DNA of 64,000 bases from Thermostichus vulcanus str. 'Rupite' (lineage in GTDB: Bacteria; Cyanobacteriota; Cyanobacteriia; Thermostichales; Thermostichaceae): positions 1 through 64,000 of the forward strand of contig NZ_JAFIRA010000014.1 of NCBI RefSeq assembly GCF_022848905.1, in the 5' to 3' direction. A program made the translations under genes and the position numbers. The notes beneath the pieces are model-generated. The model was not told the origin of the DNA. It made no database searches and saw nothing but the letters and a program-made list of their open reading frames with translations. Below, piece after piece: positions 34,575 through 43,162 of this stretch. The first letter of the stretch is position 1, and every line of letters begins with the position of its first letter.

Positions 34575-36635
34575 CTAAAACTTCGGCGTTAGACAATAGG
34601 GGCAATCCATCCAGTCGATGTGCAGCGCGGCCCCACAGTTGCGACAGGTGTTGAGGGCCTTGGCGCGGGCTTTTAATTCACTTTCTAGGCCCTTGTCGGT
34701 GAGGGTGACCCGGTCGACTTCCTCCAAAGTGGTGTGGCCCTGTTTCACCAGCATTAAGCTGTAGGCCAGCAGGGTCTTCATGCCGCTTTCCACTGCTGCT
34801 TCTTTGATCACCTCAGTGGGAGCCTCCTTGTTAATCAACTCGGCAATGCGGTCGTTCATGCGCATCAATTCATAAACACCAATACGACCTTTGTAGCCGA
34901 CTCCACCACATTTTTCGCAAATGGGTTTGCCGGAGGCTTTGTGTTGCTCCACTTCTTTGGGTGACAATTTGTTGGCTTTGTAAAAGGTGAGTTGTTCGCC
35001 ATCGCCGGATAGGGTGAGGCCGTAGCGAGCCAATTCTTCTGGGCTGGGATGGTATGGGATCCGACAGTTGCTGCAAACCCGACGCATCAAGCGTTGCGCC
35101 AGTACTCCCAACAACGAGCTGGAGATCATAAAGGGTTCGATCCCCATCTCCGTTAGGCGGGCGATGGCTCCAGGGGCATCATTGGTGTGCAGAGTTGTCA
35201 ACACCAGGTGGCCGGTCAGAGAGGCTTCGATGGCCGTTTTGGCGGTTTCATGGTCGCGGGTTTCTCCCACCAGAATCACATCCGGATCCTGCCGCAGAAA
35301 AGCTCGCAGAATCATGGCAAAGTCCATACCCTTTTCCCGGATCACCTGCACCTGGGTGATCCCTGGTAGGGAGTATTCGATCGGATCCTCGGCGGTACTG
35401 ATGTTGATGCCCGGATCGTTGACTTCGGAGAGGGCCGAATAGAGAGAGGTGGTTTTCCCAGATCCGGTTGGCCCGGTAACCAGGATCAAGCCAAAGGGTC
35501 GCTTGACGATCTCTTTGAAGCTCTCAAGGGTTTCTGGATCCGTGATCAATTTATCCAAACCCAGTTGTGTGGCGGAGTTGTCCAGGATCCGCATCACGAT
35601 CTTCTCGCCGTAGCGGGAGGGCAGGGTGCTGACCCGGAAATCGACTTTGCGCCCCTTGAACACACGGCGAATCCGTCCATCTTGGGGCATACGCCGCTCG
35701 GCAATGTTCAGGTTGGAGATGATTTTGAAGCGGGCGGTGAGGGCGGGGACGATCTTTTTGGGGAACTGTTCAAAGGCTTGGCGCAACACCCCATCTTTGC
35801 GGAATCGTACCCGTAGGTACTCCTCCTGGGGTTCGATGTGGATATCAGAAACTCCCTCCTGCAGGGCTTTGATAAGAATTTGGTTGGCCAGCTTGACAAT
35901 GGGGGCATCGTCGGCAGATTTGACCTGCTGCTCCAGGGATCCCTCGCTGGCTTCATCAGTGGTAATATCCTCGATACTGTCTAGGTCAATCTCGGCAGTG
36001 TTGACGACCACCTCTTCTTCCGGCTGAGCGGCAGCAGTGTCGTTGATCCCCTTAATGGCCAGCAGATCCGCCTGCACATCCATGTAGCGGTTGATCAAAG
36101 TATCAAAATCCCGCTGGCTAAAAACTCGCCGCTGCAGTTTCAAGCCCTGAATGCGGAATCGGCGATGAATGTCGTCTAACGCCTGGAGATTATCCGGCTT
36201 CACCATTGCCACCAGCACCTGGTTGTCTTGCTGGCGGATGGGCAGAAATTTGTAGCGGTTACAGATATCTAGAGGCAGGATCGAGTCGATTAAGGCTGTA
36301 ATCTCCGATATCTCTACCTGCTCCAAATCCAAGTCGAGGGACGGGATCCCATAAATAATTTTTAGCTCAAACAGTTGTTGACGTTTGTAAGCGCGCTCAA
36401 GATCGGGAGTAATTTCCTTGCCGACAATGTCTTTAACAATCAGGGCAAGCGCTTTGCCATTACCATCTCGCTCTCCCTTGAAAGCGTTTTGAATTTCTTG
36501 AATCTGAGTATCATTGGCTAAACCCAGCTCTTTTAATTTGCGGCCAAAGGGGGTGATGCTGGCATTGGCGATGGCCAGGGCTTTGCTGGCAGCAGTGCTG
36601 CGGCGGGGGGTAAAGGGAGGAGGAAGGTCATTCAT
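34575..36635 (-). CDS. pilB: Type IV pilus extension ATPase PilB
   Basis: PilB drives pilus assembly. The 686-residue protein has the N-terminal GspE/MshEN domain (about 30-190), the linker, and the ATPase domain: SDIHIEPQEEYLRVRFRKDG, Walker A GPTGSGKTTS, the Asp box TAEDPIEYSLPG, Walker B DVILVGETRDHETA and the His box TGHLVLTTLHTNDA. The tetracysteine zinc site CSNCRIPY/CEKCGGVGYKGR is followed by a C-terminal zinc-ribbon-like tail CRNCGAALHIDWMDCPYC. This tail is characteristic of cyanobacterial PilB and has been linked to Hfq binding in Synechocystis. It is the first gene of the cluster. Cyclic di-GMP binding by MshEN-type N-domains gives a possible link to the GGDEF/EAL protein in this window. 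Confidence 0.96.
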   Translation of the reverse strand: MNDLPPPFTPRRSTAASKALAIANASITPFGRKLKELGLANDTQIQEIQNAFKGERDGNGKALALIVKDIVGKEITPDLERAYKRQQLFELKIIYGIPSLDLDLEQVEISEITALIDSILPLDICNRYKFLPIRQQDNQVLVAMVKPDNLQALDDIHRRFRIQGLKLQRRVFSQRDFDTLINRYMDVQADLLAIKGINDTAAAQPEEEVVVNTAEIDLDSIEDITTDEASEGSLEQQVKSADDAPIVKLANQILIKALQEGVSDIHIEPQEEYLRVRFRKDGVLRQAFEQFPKKIVPALTARFKIISNLNIAERRMPQDGRIRRVFKGRKVDFRVSTLPSRYGEKIVMRILDNSATQLGLDKLITDPETLESFKEIVKRPFGLILVTGPTGSGKTTSLYSALSEVNDPGINISTAEDPIEYSLPGITQVQVIREKGMDFAMILRAFLRQDPDVILVGETRDHETAKTAIEASLTGHLVLTTLHTNDAPGAIARLTEMGIEPFMISSSLLGVLAQRLMRRVCSNCRIPYHPSPEELARYGLTLSGDGEQLTFYKANKLSPKEVEQHKASGKPICEKCGGVGYKGRIGVYELMRMNDRIAELINKEAPTEVIKEAAVESGMKTLLAYSLMLVKQGHTTLEEVDRVTLTDKGLESELKARAKALNTCRNCGAALHIDWMDCPYCLTPKF

Positions 36636-36721
36636 GCTACTAGGCCACCAATGATGTTTCTATTTCACTGCACTTGGCTACAGGGGTCAATGGTAAGGAT
36701 ACGCAAGCTTCCCCTCCCTGG

Positions 36722-36754
36722 ATGGGGGCAAGCCTGGGTTTACTATGCCCCCAT
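36722..36754 (-). terminator. Hairpin just after the acetolactate synthase gene
   Basis: A perfect 9-bp inverted repeat, ATGGGGGCA and TGCCCCCAT, with a 15-base loop lies seven bases past the stop codon of the minus-strand acetolactate synthase gene. There is no U-run after it. It may slow decay or act as a Rho-assisted terminator before the pilB promoter. Confidence 0.45.
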
Positions 36755-36760
36755 TGAGCC

Positions 36761-38398
36761 TCAAATCTCGCAAACTAAGGCTTGGGAGCGTTGGCTGAAG
36801 TAGAGATTCTCGCTGTAGTCAACGGGGCAGTCGATAATGCTGGGGACGGGCTGAGCCAGAGCTTGCTTGAGGGTGGGAATTAGTTCGCCGGTTGATTCAA
36901 CGCGGTAGCCCTTTAGTCCCATACTTTCCGCCAGCTTGACGAAGTCTGGATTGCCAAATTTGATGAAGGCGGAATCCCCATATTGGTTGTGCTGCTTCCA
37001 CTCGATCAGGCCGTAGCCGCCATCGTTGAAGATGAGGGTCACGAAGGGGGTGCCGACCCGAAGGGCCGTTTCCAGTTCTTGGCAGTTCATCATGAAGCCG
37101 CCATCCCCTGTGACGGCCACAATGCGGCGCTCGGGATGCACCAACTTGGCGGCTAAGGCCCCCGGGATGGCAATGCCCATGGCGGCAAAGCCGTTGGAGA
37201 TCAAGCAGGTATTGGGCTTATCGCAGTGGTATAGGCGGGCCATCCACATTTTGTGGGCTCCCACATCCGAAATAACGATATCCTCTGGTTCCAAGACCTG
37301 GCGTAGGTCGTAAATCAATTTTTGTGGTTTGACCGGGTAGCTCTGATCTTGGGCATAGTGGTGATATTCGCGGTAGATATTCGCCCGCAGGCTGATGCCG
37401 TAGGGATCCGGTTTACCAGAGCGATCGGAGCGGCGCAGCAGTTCTAACAGAGAGTCGGAGATATCCCCTACCACCTCCACCTGTGGGATATAGCTGCTGT
37501 CGATTTCCGCCGGTAGAGCGGCGATGTGGATGATGGGGATGCTGCCATCGGGGTTCCATTTCTTGGGGGAATACTCGATCAGGTCATAGCCGACGGCGAT
37601 CACCAGATCGGTTTTGTCGAAGCCACAACTGATCAGATCCCGCTGTTGCAATCCCACTGCCCACAAAGACAAGGGATGAGTATAAGGGATCACTCCTTTG
37701 CCCATAAAGGTATTGGCGACGGGGATATTGAGGCGGGTGGCAAATTCTGTCAGGGCGTCACTGGCTTGGGCACGGATGGCGCCGTTGCCCGCTAGAATCA
37801 GAGGGTTTTGGGCGCGGGAGATTAAGGCGGCGGCTTCGTTGAGACTCTGGAAAGAGGCGTAGGTTTTTTTAAGGCGATCTCGGCCCAGGGGGATCCCGCT
37901 GGCTTCCATGGCGGCGATGTTCTCCGGCAGGTCGATGTGAACGGCTCCCGGTTTTTCCGTTTGCGCCAATTTGAAGGCTTTGCGCACAATTTCGGGGGTA
38001 ATGCTGGGGCGGACAATCTGGGCATTCCACTTGGTGACCGGCTCAAACATGGCCACCAAATCCAGGTATTGATGGGATTCGATGTGCATGCGATCGGTGC
38101 CCACCTGTCCGGTAATGGCCACAAGCGGCGCTCCATCCAGGTTGGCATCAGCTACTCCGGTCATCAGGTTGGTTGCTCCCGGCCCCAGGGTGGATAGGCA
38201 GACCCCCGCTTTACCGGTGAGGCGACCGTAAACATCTGCCATAAAGGCGGCCCCCTGTTCGTGGCGGGTGGTGATGAATTGGATGGAAGAGTGGCGGAGG
38301 GCTTGTAAGACCTCTAGGTTCTCTTCTCCGGGTAGGCCGAAGATATACTCTACCCCCTCGTTTTCAAGACAGCGGATCAGCAGTTCGGCGGTATTCAT
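36761..38398 (-). CDS. Acetolactate synthase large-subunit-like enzyme
   Basis: This ThDP-dependent enzyme of 545 residues has the ThDP-activating glutamate in FGLPGEENLEVL, RHEQGAAFMADVYGRLTGKAGVCLSTLGPGATNL, the central domain, and the ThDP/Mg motif TGDGGFMMNCQELETALR with NDGGYGLIEWKQ. Acetolactate synthases make 2-acetolactate from two pyruvates for valine, leucine and isoleucine. The shorter length, lack of a transit-like extension and QHNQYGDSAFIKFGNPDFVKLAESMG stretch resemble the catabolic AlsS-like group rather than the ilvB/ilvN biosynthetic holoenzyme, and no ilvN lies nearby. The FAD-binding residues were not assessed, so a related decarboxylase cannot be wholly excluded. It is transcribed divergently from dgcA across 184 bp. 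Start ATG 38398. Confidence 0.85.
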   Translation of the reverse strand: MNTAELLIRCLENEGVEYIFGLPGEENLEVLQALRHSSIQFITTRHEQGAAFMADVYGRLTGKAGVCLSTLGPGATNLMTGVADANLDGAPLVAITGQVGTDRMHIESHQYLDLVAMFEPVTKWNAQIVRPSITPEIVRKAFKLAQTEKPGAVHIDLPENIAAMEASGIPLGRDRLKKTYASFQSLNEAAALISRAQNPLILAGNGAIRAQASDALTEFATRLNIPVANTFMGKGVIPYTHPLSLWAVGLQQRDLISCGFDKTDLVIAVGYDLIEYSPKKWNPDGSIPIIHIAALPAEIDSSYIPQVEVVGDISDSLLELLRRSDRSGKPDPYGISLRANIYREYHHYAQDQSYPVKPQKLIYDLRQVLEPEDIVISDVGAHKMWMARLYHCDKPNTCLISNGFAAMGIAIPGALAAKLVHPERRIVAVTGDGGFMMNCQELETALRVGTPFVTLIFNDGGYGLIEWKQHNQYGDSAFIKFGNPDFVKLAESMGLKGYRVESTGELIPTLKQALAQPVPSIIDCPVDYSENLYFSQRSQALVCEI

Positions 38399-38582
38399 AG
38401 CGGCAGGCGGAGAGGGGGGATGATGGGTCTGCCTCCCACCCTAGACGGCGGGGCGGGAGGGCAGGGCAACGGGTAACTTTATTTTCTGGGTTCGGGAGGT
38501 GCCAGGGAAAGAGGGGGATGGGGGGAGAAGCTAAGCTCAGAAGAAACTGGCACACAGGCTCCATTCGAAAGGATTCCTCCCT

Positions 38583-39641
38583 ATGCAGGTTTATGTCGAA
38601 ACTTTCACCATCCACAAGCGCTACGCCCTCACCATTAGTCGCGGTACCCACACCGATACCACTTTGGCTTGGGTCAGGATCGAGCAGGAGGGGGTGGAGG
38701 GTTGGGGAGAGGCTTGTCCGTTCTCGCTAAGTGAAGATCAGCACCAATCCCTAGAGGATATTTTGACGGGGCTGGAAGTGACCAAGGGGTTGCTGCGGCG
38801 ATACTCGGCTTGGGAGCGACAACAGGTAGAAGAGCGGCTGCGGCAAGAAGGGATCCCTTCGGCGGCTCGGGCAGCGGTGGATATGGCTTTGCACGATTGG
38901 ATGGGGAAAAAGCTGGGGATGCCGTTGTGGCAGTTGTGGGGGTTGGATCGGGCCCGCATTCAACCGACCACGATGACAATCGGGATTGCTTCACCTCAGG
39001 AAGCTCAGCAGCGGGCTTTGGTCTGGATGAAAGAAACCCAAACCCAGTCCTTCAAAATCAAGCTGGGTAGTGATCAGGGGCTGATGGCGGATCAAAACAT
39101 GTTGATCGCGGTGCAGGAGGTGATCCCACTGGGATCCCTGATCACGGTGGATGCAAATGGGGCTTGGACAGTGGAGCAGAGCTTGAGCATGAGCAACTGG
39201 CTGGCGGGGCAGGGGGTGAGTTACCTGGAGCAGCCTCTTAATCGGGGACAGGAGGCGGGGTTGATCACCCTCTGGCACGAATCCAAGCTGCCGATCTTTG
39301 TGGATGAAAGTTGCTTGGATAGCCGTGATATTCCGGCTCTGACGGATCGGGTGCATGGGATCAACATCAAGCTGATGAAATGTGGGGGCCTGAGCGAAGC
39401 GCTGCGCATGATCCACACGGCCAAATCCAACGGGTTGCAAGTCATGTTGGGCTGCTACAGCAATACGGCTTTGGGCAATACGGCGGCTGCTCATCTGGCT
39501 CCTTTGGTGGATTATTTGGATTTGGATAGCCACCTAAATCTGGTCGATGATCCTTTTTCGGGGGCCATCCTGCACAATGGCTGTTTAGTGCCTACCGACC
39601 AACCGGGCTTGGGGGTGACTTTGTCAGGCGTTTTGGGGTAG
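38583..39641 (+). CDS. dgcA: Enolase-superfamily racemase/epimerase (DgcA-like)
   Basis: This enolase-superfamily member of the muconate-lactonising/dipeptide-epimerase group has 352 residues. The N-terminal capping domain ends with ARAAVDMALHDWMGKKLGMPLW. The barrel shows the catalytic lysine motif SFKIKLG, metal ligands in DANGAW, EQP and DESC, and the second lysine in INIKLMKCGG. Such pairs of basic residues on both faces allow 1,1-proton transfer, hence racemisation or epimerisation. It is followed after nine bases by a DUF1611/DgcN gene. That pairing matches the DgcN-DgcA route, in which D-glutamate is N-acetylated and then racemised to N-acetyl-L-glutamate. L-Ala-D/L-Glu epimerase is the other possibility. 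Confidence 0.82.
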   Translation: MQVYVETFTIHKRYALTISRGTHTDTTLAWVRIEQEGVEGWGEACPFSLSEDQHQSLEDILTGLEVTKGLLRRYSAWERQQVEERLRQEGIPSAARAAVDMALHDWMGKKLGMPLWQLWGLDRARIQPTTMTIGIASPQEAQQRALVWMKETQTQSFKIKLGSDQGLMADQNMLIAVQEVIPLGSLITVDANGAWTVEQSLSMSNWLAGQGVSYLEQPLNRGQEAGLITLWHESKLPIFVDESCLDSRDIPALTDRVHGINIKLMKCGGLSEALRMIHTAKSNGLQVMLGCYSNTALGNTAAAHLAPLVDYLDLDSHLNLVDDPFSGAILHNGCLVPTDQPGLGVTLSGVLG

Positions 39642-39650
39642 CAGTCGTTC

Positions 39651-40712
39651 ATGTCAGGAGTGGGATCCCTTTCCAGTCAGAGCCGTGTGGCTATCCTATT
39701 GCACGGGGGTCTACTGCGGGAGCAAGGGAAAACGGGGCTATCGCTGCTGCGCTACGGTCAGTTTCAGATAGTGGCGGTGATCGATCGGGAGCAGGCGGGG
39801 GGATCCTTGCCGGAACTGACGGGGATCCCGAAGTCGATTCCGATTGTGGCTTCGGTGGCAGAAGCCCTGGCCTATCAGCCGCAGGTTTTGGTGATTGGGA
39901 TTGCACCTTCTGGAGGACAGCTGCCCCAGGAGTGGCGGGAGGAGGTGGGTCAGGCCTTGCGGGCGGGTTTATCTCTGGTCAATGGGTTGCATACCCCCAT
40001 GGCGGGGGATCCCCAGTTTCAGGAGTGGCTCCAGCCGGGGGCCTGGATCTGGGATATTCGCCAGGAACCACAGGGGTTGTCGGTGGGGAAAGCCTTGGCG
40101 CGGACGCTTCCCTGCAAACGGGTGTTAACGGTAGGGACAGACATGAGTGTGGGCAAAATGTCCACCAGTCTAGAACTCCACCAGGCTAGCCTTCGGCGCG
40201 GCTTGCGCTCCCGTTTTTTGGCTACTGGACAAACCGGGATCATGCTCAGTGGCGATGGGATCCCGTTGGACGCGGTACGGGTGGACTATGCCAGTGGGGC
40301 GGTGGAGCAAGGGGTGCTGCGGTATGGCTCCGACTGTGACATTCTCCACATTGAAGGCCAGGGATCCCTGCTCAACCCCGCCTCGACGGCAACCTTACCC
40401 CTGCTGCGTGGATCCCAGCCGACCCATCTGATTTTGGTGCACCGGGCTGGACAAACCCACATCAAGGGCATGGACTATGTACCGATTCCACCCTTGCCCA
40501 AGGTGATTGAGTTGTACGAGCAGGTGGCGGGCGCTGGTGGCGCCTTTGCCTCTGTACGGGTTGCGGGCATTGCCCTGAATACCTTTGGCTGGGAGGAAAC
40601 GGCTGCCCTGGAACAGATCCGGCAGGTGGAAGCAGAAACGGGACTGCCTTGTGTGGATGTGGTACGGTTTGGGGCGGATCCCTTGTTGGAGGAGATTTTG
40701 GCGGGAGATTAA
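39651..40712 (+). CDS. dgcN: DUF1611 protein, D-glutamate N-acetyltransferase-like (DgcN)
   Basis: This 353-residue two-domain protein has an N-terminal Rossmann-like part (VAILLHGGLLREQGKTGLSLLRYG and VLVIGIAPSGGQLP) and a C-terminal P-loop-like part with VGTDMSVGKMSTSLEL, GQTGIMLSGDGIPLDAVRVDY, and DILHIEGQGSLLNPAST. These are DUF1611 hallmarks. DgcN members acetylate D-glutamate, while older annotations call the family NAD-dependent or unknown. The gene follows the enolase-type partner with a nine-base gap and no terminator, so they are almost certainly one operon. The likely role is recycling of D-glutamate from peptidoglycan into arginine/glutamate metabolism. The acetyltransferase label depends on family transfer and has not been tested here. 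Confidence 0.78.
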   Translation: MSGVGSLSSQSRVAILLHGGLLREQGKTGLSLLRYGQFQIVAVIDREQAGGSLPELTGIPKSIPIVASVAEALAYQPQVLVIGIAPSGGQLPQEWREEVGQALRAGLSLVNGLHTPMAGDPQFQEWLQPGAWIWDIRQEPQGLSVGKALARTLPCKRVLTVGTDMSVGKMSTSLELHQASLRRGLRSRFLATGQTGIMLSGDGIPLDAVRVDYASGAVEQGVLRYGSDCDILHIEGQGSLLNPASTATLPLLRGSQPTHLILVHRAGQTHIKGMDYVPIPPLPKVIELYEQVAGAGGAFASVRVAGIALNTFGWEETAALEQIRQVEAETGLPCVDVVRFGADPLLEEILAGD

Positions 40713-40732
40713 TTCTCTGCAGGGTTTGGGTA

Positions 40733-41173
40733 TCAGGCGTCGTGATCGGGGAAGAAACCGTCATCCAGAAGCTGCTCCAAGCTGTAGGGCAGGGTGCTGG
40801 GCAAATCCCTGTAGTCAAGAGGGGTTTCTTGGACTACCTGATCGACCCCCCGCTCAAAGGCTCGGGACAGGGCTTCCATCAGATAGGGCTTGAGGCTGGG
40901 GTTTTCCGCGAGTAGGTCTTGCACCTCTCGTCGTTGGATGCGTAGGGTCGCTACCCAACTTTTGCCCCGCAACTGGGGTTGAAACTGCCACTTCAACAGC
41001 TGAGCGATCAAGATCGCCAATCGATTGCGCAACTCCTGTCGCTGTTGTCTCCCCAAAGACTCAATTTCCTCCACCAGGTGTTCGCGATCCAAGCGCTCCC
41101 ATTGGCGGGATTCTAGAAGCTGAGCCTGCTCCAGTGTCCAGGCATAGAAATCGGTTTCGTAAAGGGTGTTCAT
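40733..41173 (-). CDS. DUF29 family protein
   Basis: This 146-residue, fully helical, soluble protein has the DUF29 signature: LYETDFYAWTLEQAQLL at the start, LDREHLVEEIESLGRQQRQELRNRLAILIAQLLKWQ in the middle, and a C-terminal LPYSLEQLLDDGFFP. The family is expanded in cyanobacteria with many copies per genome and has no established function; structural work suggests a small helical bundle. It is convergent with the DgcN gene (21 bp apart) and stands alone on the minus strand. No adjacent toxin-antitoxin partner or transposase is visible. Confidence 0.85.
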   Translation of the reverse strand: MNTLYETDFYAWTLEQAQLLESRQWERLDREHLVEEIESLGRQQRQELRNRLAILIAQLLKWQFQPQLRGKSWVATLRIQRREVQDLLAENPSLKPYLMEALSRAFERGVDQVVQETPLDYRDLPSTLPYSLEQLLDDGFFPDHDA

Positions 41174-41261
41174 TCTTAGATATTCCTAGATTGAGCCCAT
41201 GGATGCAAATGCACAGTCAAGATGGGATCCTAAAGATCATCCTTCCTCACTGGATTCAATC

Positions 41262-41411
41262 ATGGCTACTCCTCCCGAAAAGCCGGAACCCAAAACCGGA
41301 TCTGGATCCCTGCAATCTCTGTTTAGCATCACCCTGTTCGTGTTTTTGGTGGCCTTGGTTTCCTATTTGGGTCTGAATTTCCTCTTGGCTTTGGTGGATA
41401 AGCTCACCTAA
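41262..41411 (+). CDS. Small single-helix membrane protein (49 aa)
   Basis: The frame opens at ATG 41262 with a proline/lysine-rich polar start (ATPPEKPEPKTGSGS) and then a single hydrophobic helix (SITLFVFLVALVSYLGLNFLLALV) near a short basic end, DKLT. It looks like a genuine small membrane protein of the type common in cyanobacteria. An in-frame ATG at 41199 would add 21 residues of low complexity; neither start has a strong Shine-Dalgarno. It reads divergently from the DUF29 gene. A dispersed repeat follows 35 bp after the stop. No function can be assigned. Confidence 0.55.
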   Translation: MATPPEKPEPKTGSGSLQSLFSITLFVFLVALVSYLGLNFLLALVDKLT

Positions 41412-41445
41412 TGAGATGGGATCCCGCACCCTCAAAGGCCTCTGT

Positions 41446-41487
41446 CCCGCTGACGCGTTCGTGCTCCGTATGGCGCGTAGCGCGAAA
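41446..41487 (-). repeat. Dispersed repeat, copy 2
   Basis: The reverse complement of this segment matches 16813-16854 at 38 of 42 bases, with the same CGCGCTACGCGCC and CGGAGCACGAACGCG blocks. Here it is intergenic, after the small membrane-protein gene and before the DUF2062 gene. Confidence 0.75.
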
Positions 41488-41604
41488 GGAGAGTCCTATT
41501 TCGAATGAGCCCTTGGGAGATAACTAGAGAAAGGGCTGTATCGCCAGCAGCGGGAAAGATACACTGGATTTACAGGACTTAACACCTTCTCTTCCCTTGC
41601 CACC

Positions 41605-42165
41605 ATGAGTCCCCCTCTTTGGTTGAGGCTGCCTCCTCTACCCTCCTTTTTTCGCCCATTGGGATCTGCTGTGCCCAATTTCCAGTCTCAATCTATTCTC
41701 ACCTTGACCCGCCGGGATCCCTCCTGGAAGCGCGGGTTACGCTATCTTTACCTGCGCCTATTGCGGCTGCAATCTAGCCCGAAGGAAATTGCCCGGGGCT
41801 TGGCGGTGGGGGTGTTTGCCGGCTGTTTCCCGATCTTTGGCTTTCAAACTTTGGCTGCTTTGGTGTTGGCTGTCCCCTTTCGCGGCAATAAGCTGGTGGC
41901 GGCGGCGGGAACCTGGGTGAGCAACCCCTTCACCTATGTGCCCATCTACGCCTTTAACTACCAGGTGGGGGAATGGCTACTGGGATCCCAGTCTTCGATT
42001 GCAACCACCGAGTTGGTGGCAGCCACTTGGCAAAGTTGGATGCAGTGGGGTATGGAGGTTTCCCGTACCCTGTTTGTGGGCTGTGCCTTCGTGGGTTTTT
42101 GGGGAGCTCTCGTCAGCTATTTTCTGGGACTGTGGCTGGTGCAGCGGATTCGGCACCGGCGGTAG
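41605..42165 (+). CDS. DUF2062 membrane protein
   Basis: This 186-residue protein begins with a proline-rich N-terminus and a basic stretch (SWKRGLRYLYLRLLRLQSSP), then the DUF2062 core: PKEIARGLAVGVFAGCFPIFGFQTLAALVLAVPFRGNK, GTWVSNPFTYVPIYAFNYQVGEWLLG, and a final membrane helix LFVGCAFVGFWGALVSYFLGLWLV. The family is membrane-embedded, widely conserved and of unknown function. The first helix contains the FAGCFPIFGFQT motif typical of the family. It is followed by map in the same direction, 117 bp downstream. Start ATG 41605 has a weak ribosome site; a start further in would remove only the proline-rich part. Confidence 0.85.
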   Translation: MSPPLWLRLPPLPSFFRPLGSAVPNFQSQSILTLTRRDPSWKRGLRYLYLRLLRLQSSPKEIARGLAVGVFAGCFPIFGFQTLAALVLAVPFRGNKLVAAAGTWVSNPFTYVPIYAFNYQVGEWLLGSQSSIATTELVAATWQSWMQWGMEVSRTLFVGCAFVGFWGALVSYFLGLWLVQRIRHRR

Positions 42166-42282
42166 GGATCCTGAACCTGTCGATGGACTCCTTTTTCTGC
42201 AACCTCCACAGACAAACTCAGGCTCCCCTGCAGAAGTTAGTTGTAGCCCTCCCAACCGTAAGCCTCATGGAAAGTCTTAACG

Positions 42283-43155
42283 ATGGAAGATATGCGTACT
42301 CTCTGGACTGATCTCGGTCGCCGTTCGCAGCGTTTGGGGAAACAACTGGGATCCGCTCTGCAAATGGGTATGAACCAACTCACCCAAGCTCCTCAACCTC
42401 TGGTCTTGCTCTCTTCCCGCGAGCTGGAAAAAATGCGGCGGGCCTGCCAGCTGGCAGCGGAATTGCTCAATCACCTGGAGCCGATGGTGCAGCCTGGGGT
42501 CACCACCCAAGAGCTGAACGATGAAGCGGAACGCTGGACACAGGCTCACGGTGCCAAAAGCGCACCCTTGGGGTACCACGGTTTTCCCAAATCCATCTGC
42601 ACCAGTGTCAATCATGTGGTCTGTCACGGGATCCCGAGCCCGAAGCAGATTCTCAGAGAAGGGGACATCATCAACATCGATGTCACCCCCATCTTGGGTG
42701 GCTACCACGGCGATACTTCCAAAACTTACTTTGTTGGGCAGCCTTCTGAACGGGCGCGGCGGCTGGTGGAGGTGACGGAAGAATGTCTGCGGCGCGGAAT
42801 TGCGGCGGTGAAACCTGGTGGTCGAGTTGGGGATATCGGTGCTGCGATTCAGGAATATGCCGAGTCCCAGGGCTACTCAGTGGTGCGGGATTTTGTCGGG
42901 CATGGGGTGGGGCGGCAATTTCATACTGCCCCTCAAATCCCCCATTATGGTCAGGCGGGGCAGGGAGAAAAACTGCGCCCCGGTATGGTGTTTACCATTG
43001 AGCCGATGATCAATGAGGGGACTTGGGAGGTGAAGGTGCTGGCCGACAAGTGGACGGCTGTGACTTTGGATGGCAAGCTCTCGGCCCAATTTGAGCACAC
43101 GGTAGCCGTAACCGAAACGGGTGTGGAGATCTTGACTCTATCGCCCACCGCCTGA
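42283..43155 (+). CDS. map: Methionine aminopeptidase, type I
   Basis: MAP removes the initiator methionine from nascent proteins. The five metal ligands of the pita-bread fold are visible: Asp in INIDVTPIL, Asp in GYHGDTSKTY, His in VGHGVGRQFH, Glu in FTIEPMI and Glu in AQFEHTVAVT. The catalytic-core motif HGIPS is also present. The 290-residue protein carries an N-terminal extension of about 40 residues before SSRELEKMRRACQLAAELL, longer than in Escherichia coli but seen in some cyanobacteria. A later ATG at 42370 is possible. The ClC channel gene follows seven bases after the stop, so the two are likely co-transcribed. Confidence 0.95.
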   Translation: MEDMRTLWTDLGRRSQRLGKQLGSALQMGMNQLTQAPQPLVLLSSRELEKMRRACQLAAELLNHLEPMVQPGVTTQELNDEAERWTQAHGAKSAPLGYHGFPKSICTSVNHVVCHGIPSPKQILREGDIINIDVTPILGGYHGDTSKTYFVGQPSERARRLVEVTEECLRRGIAAVKPGGRVGDIGAAIQEYAESQGYSVVRDFVGHGVGRQFHTAPQIPHYGQAGQGEKLRPGMVFTIEPMINEGTWEVKVLADKWTAVTLDGKLSAQFEHTVAVTETGVEILTLSPTA

Positions 43156-43162
43156 GGAACCC

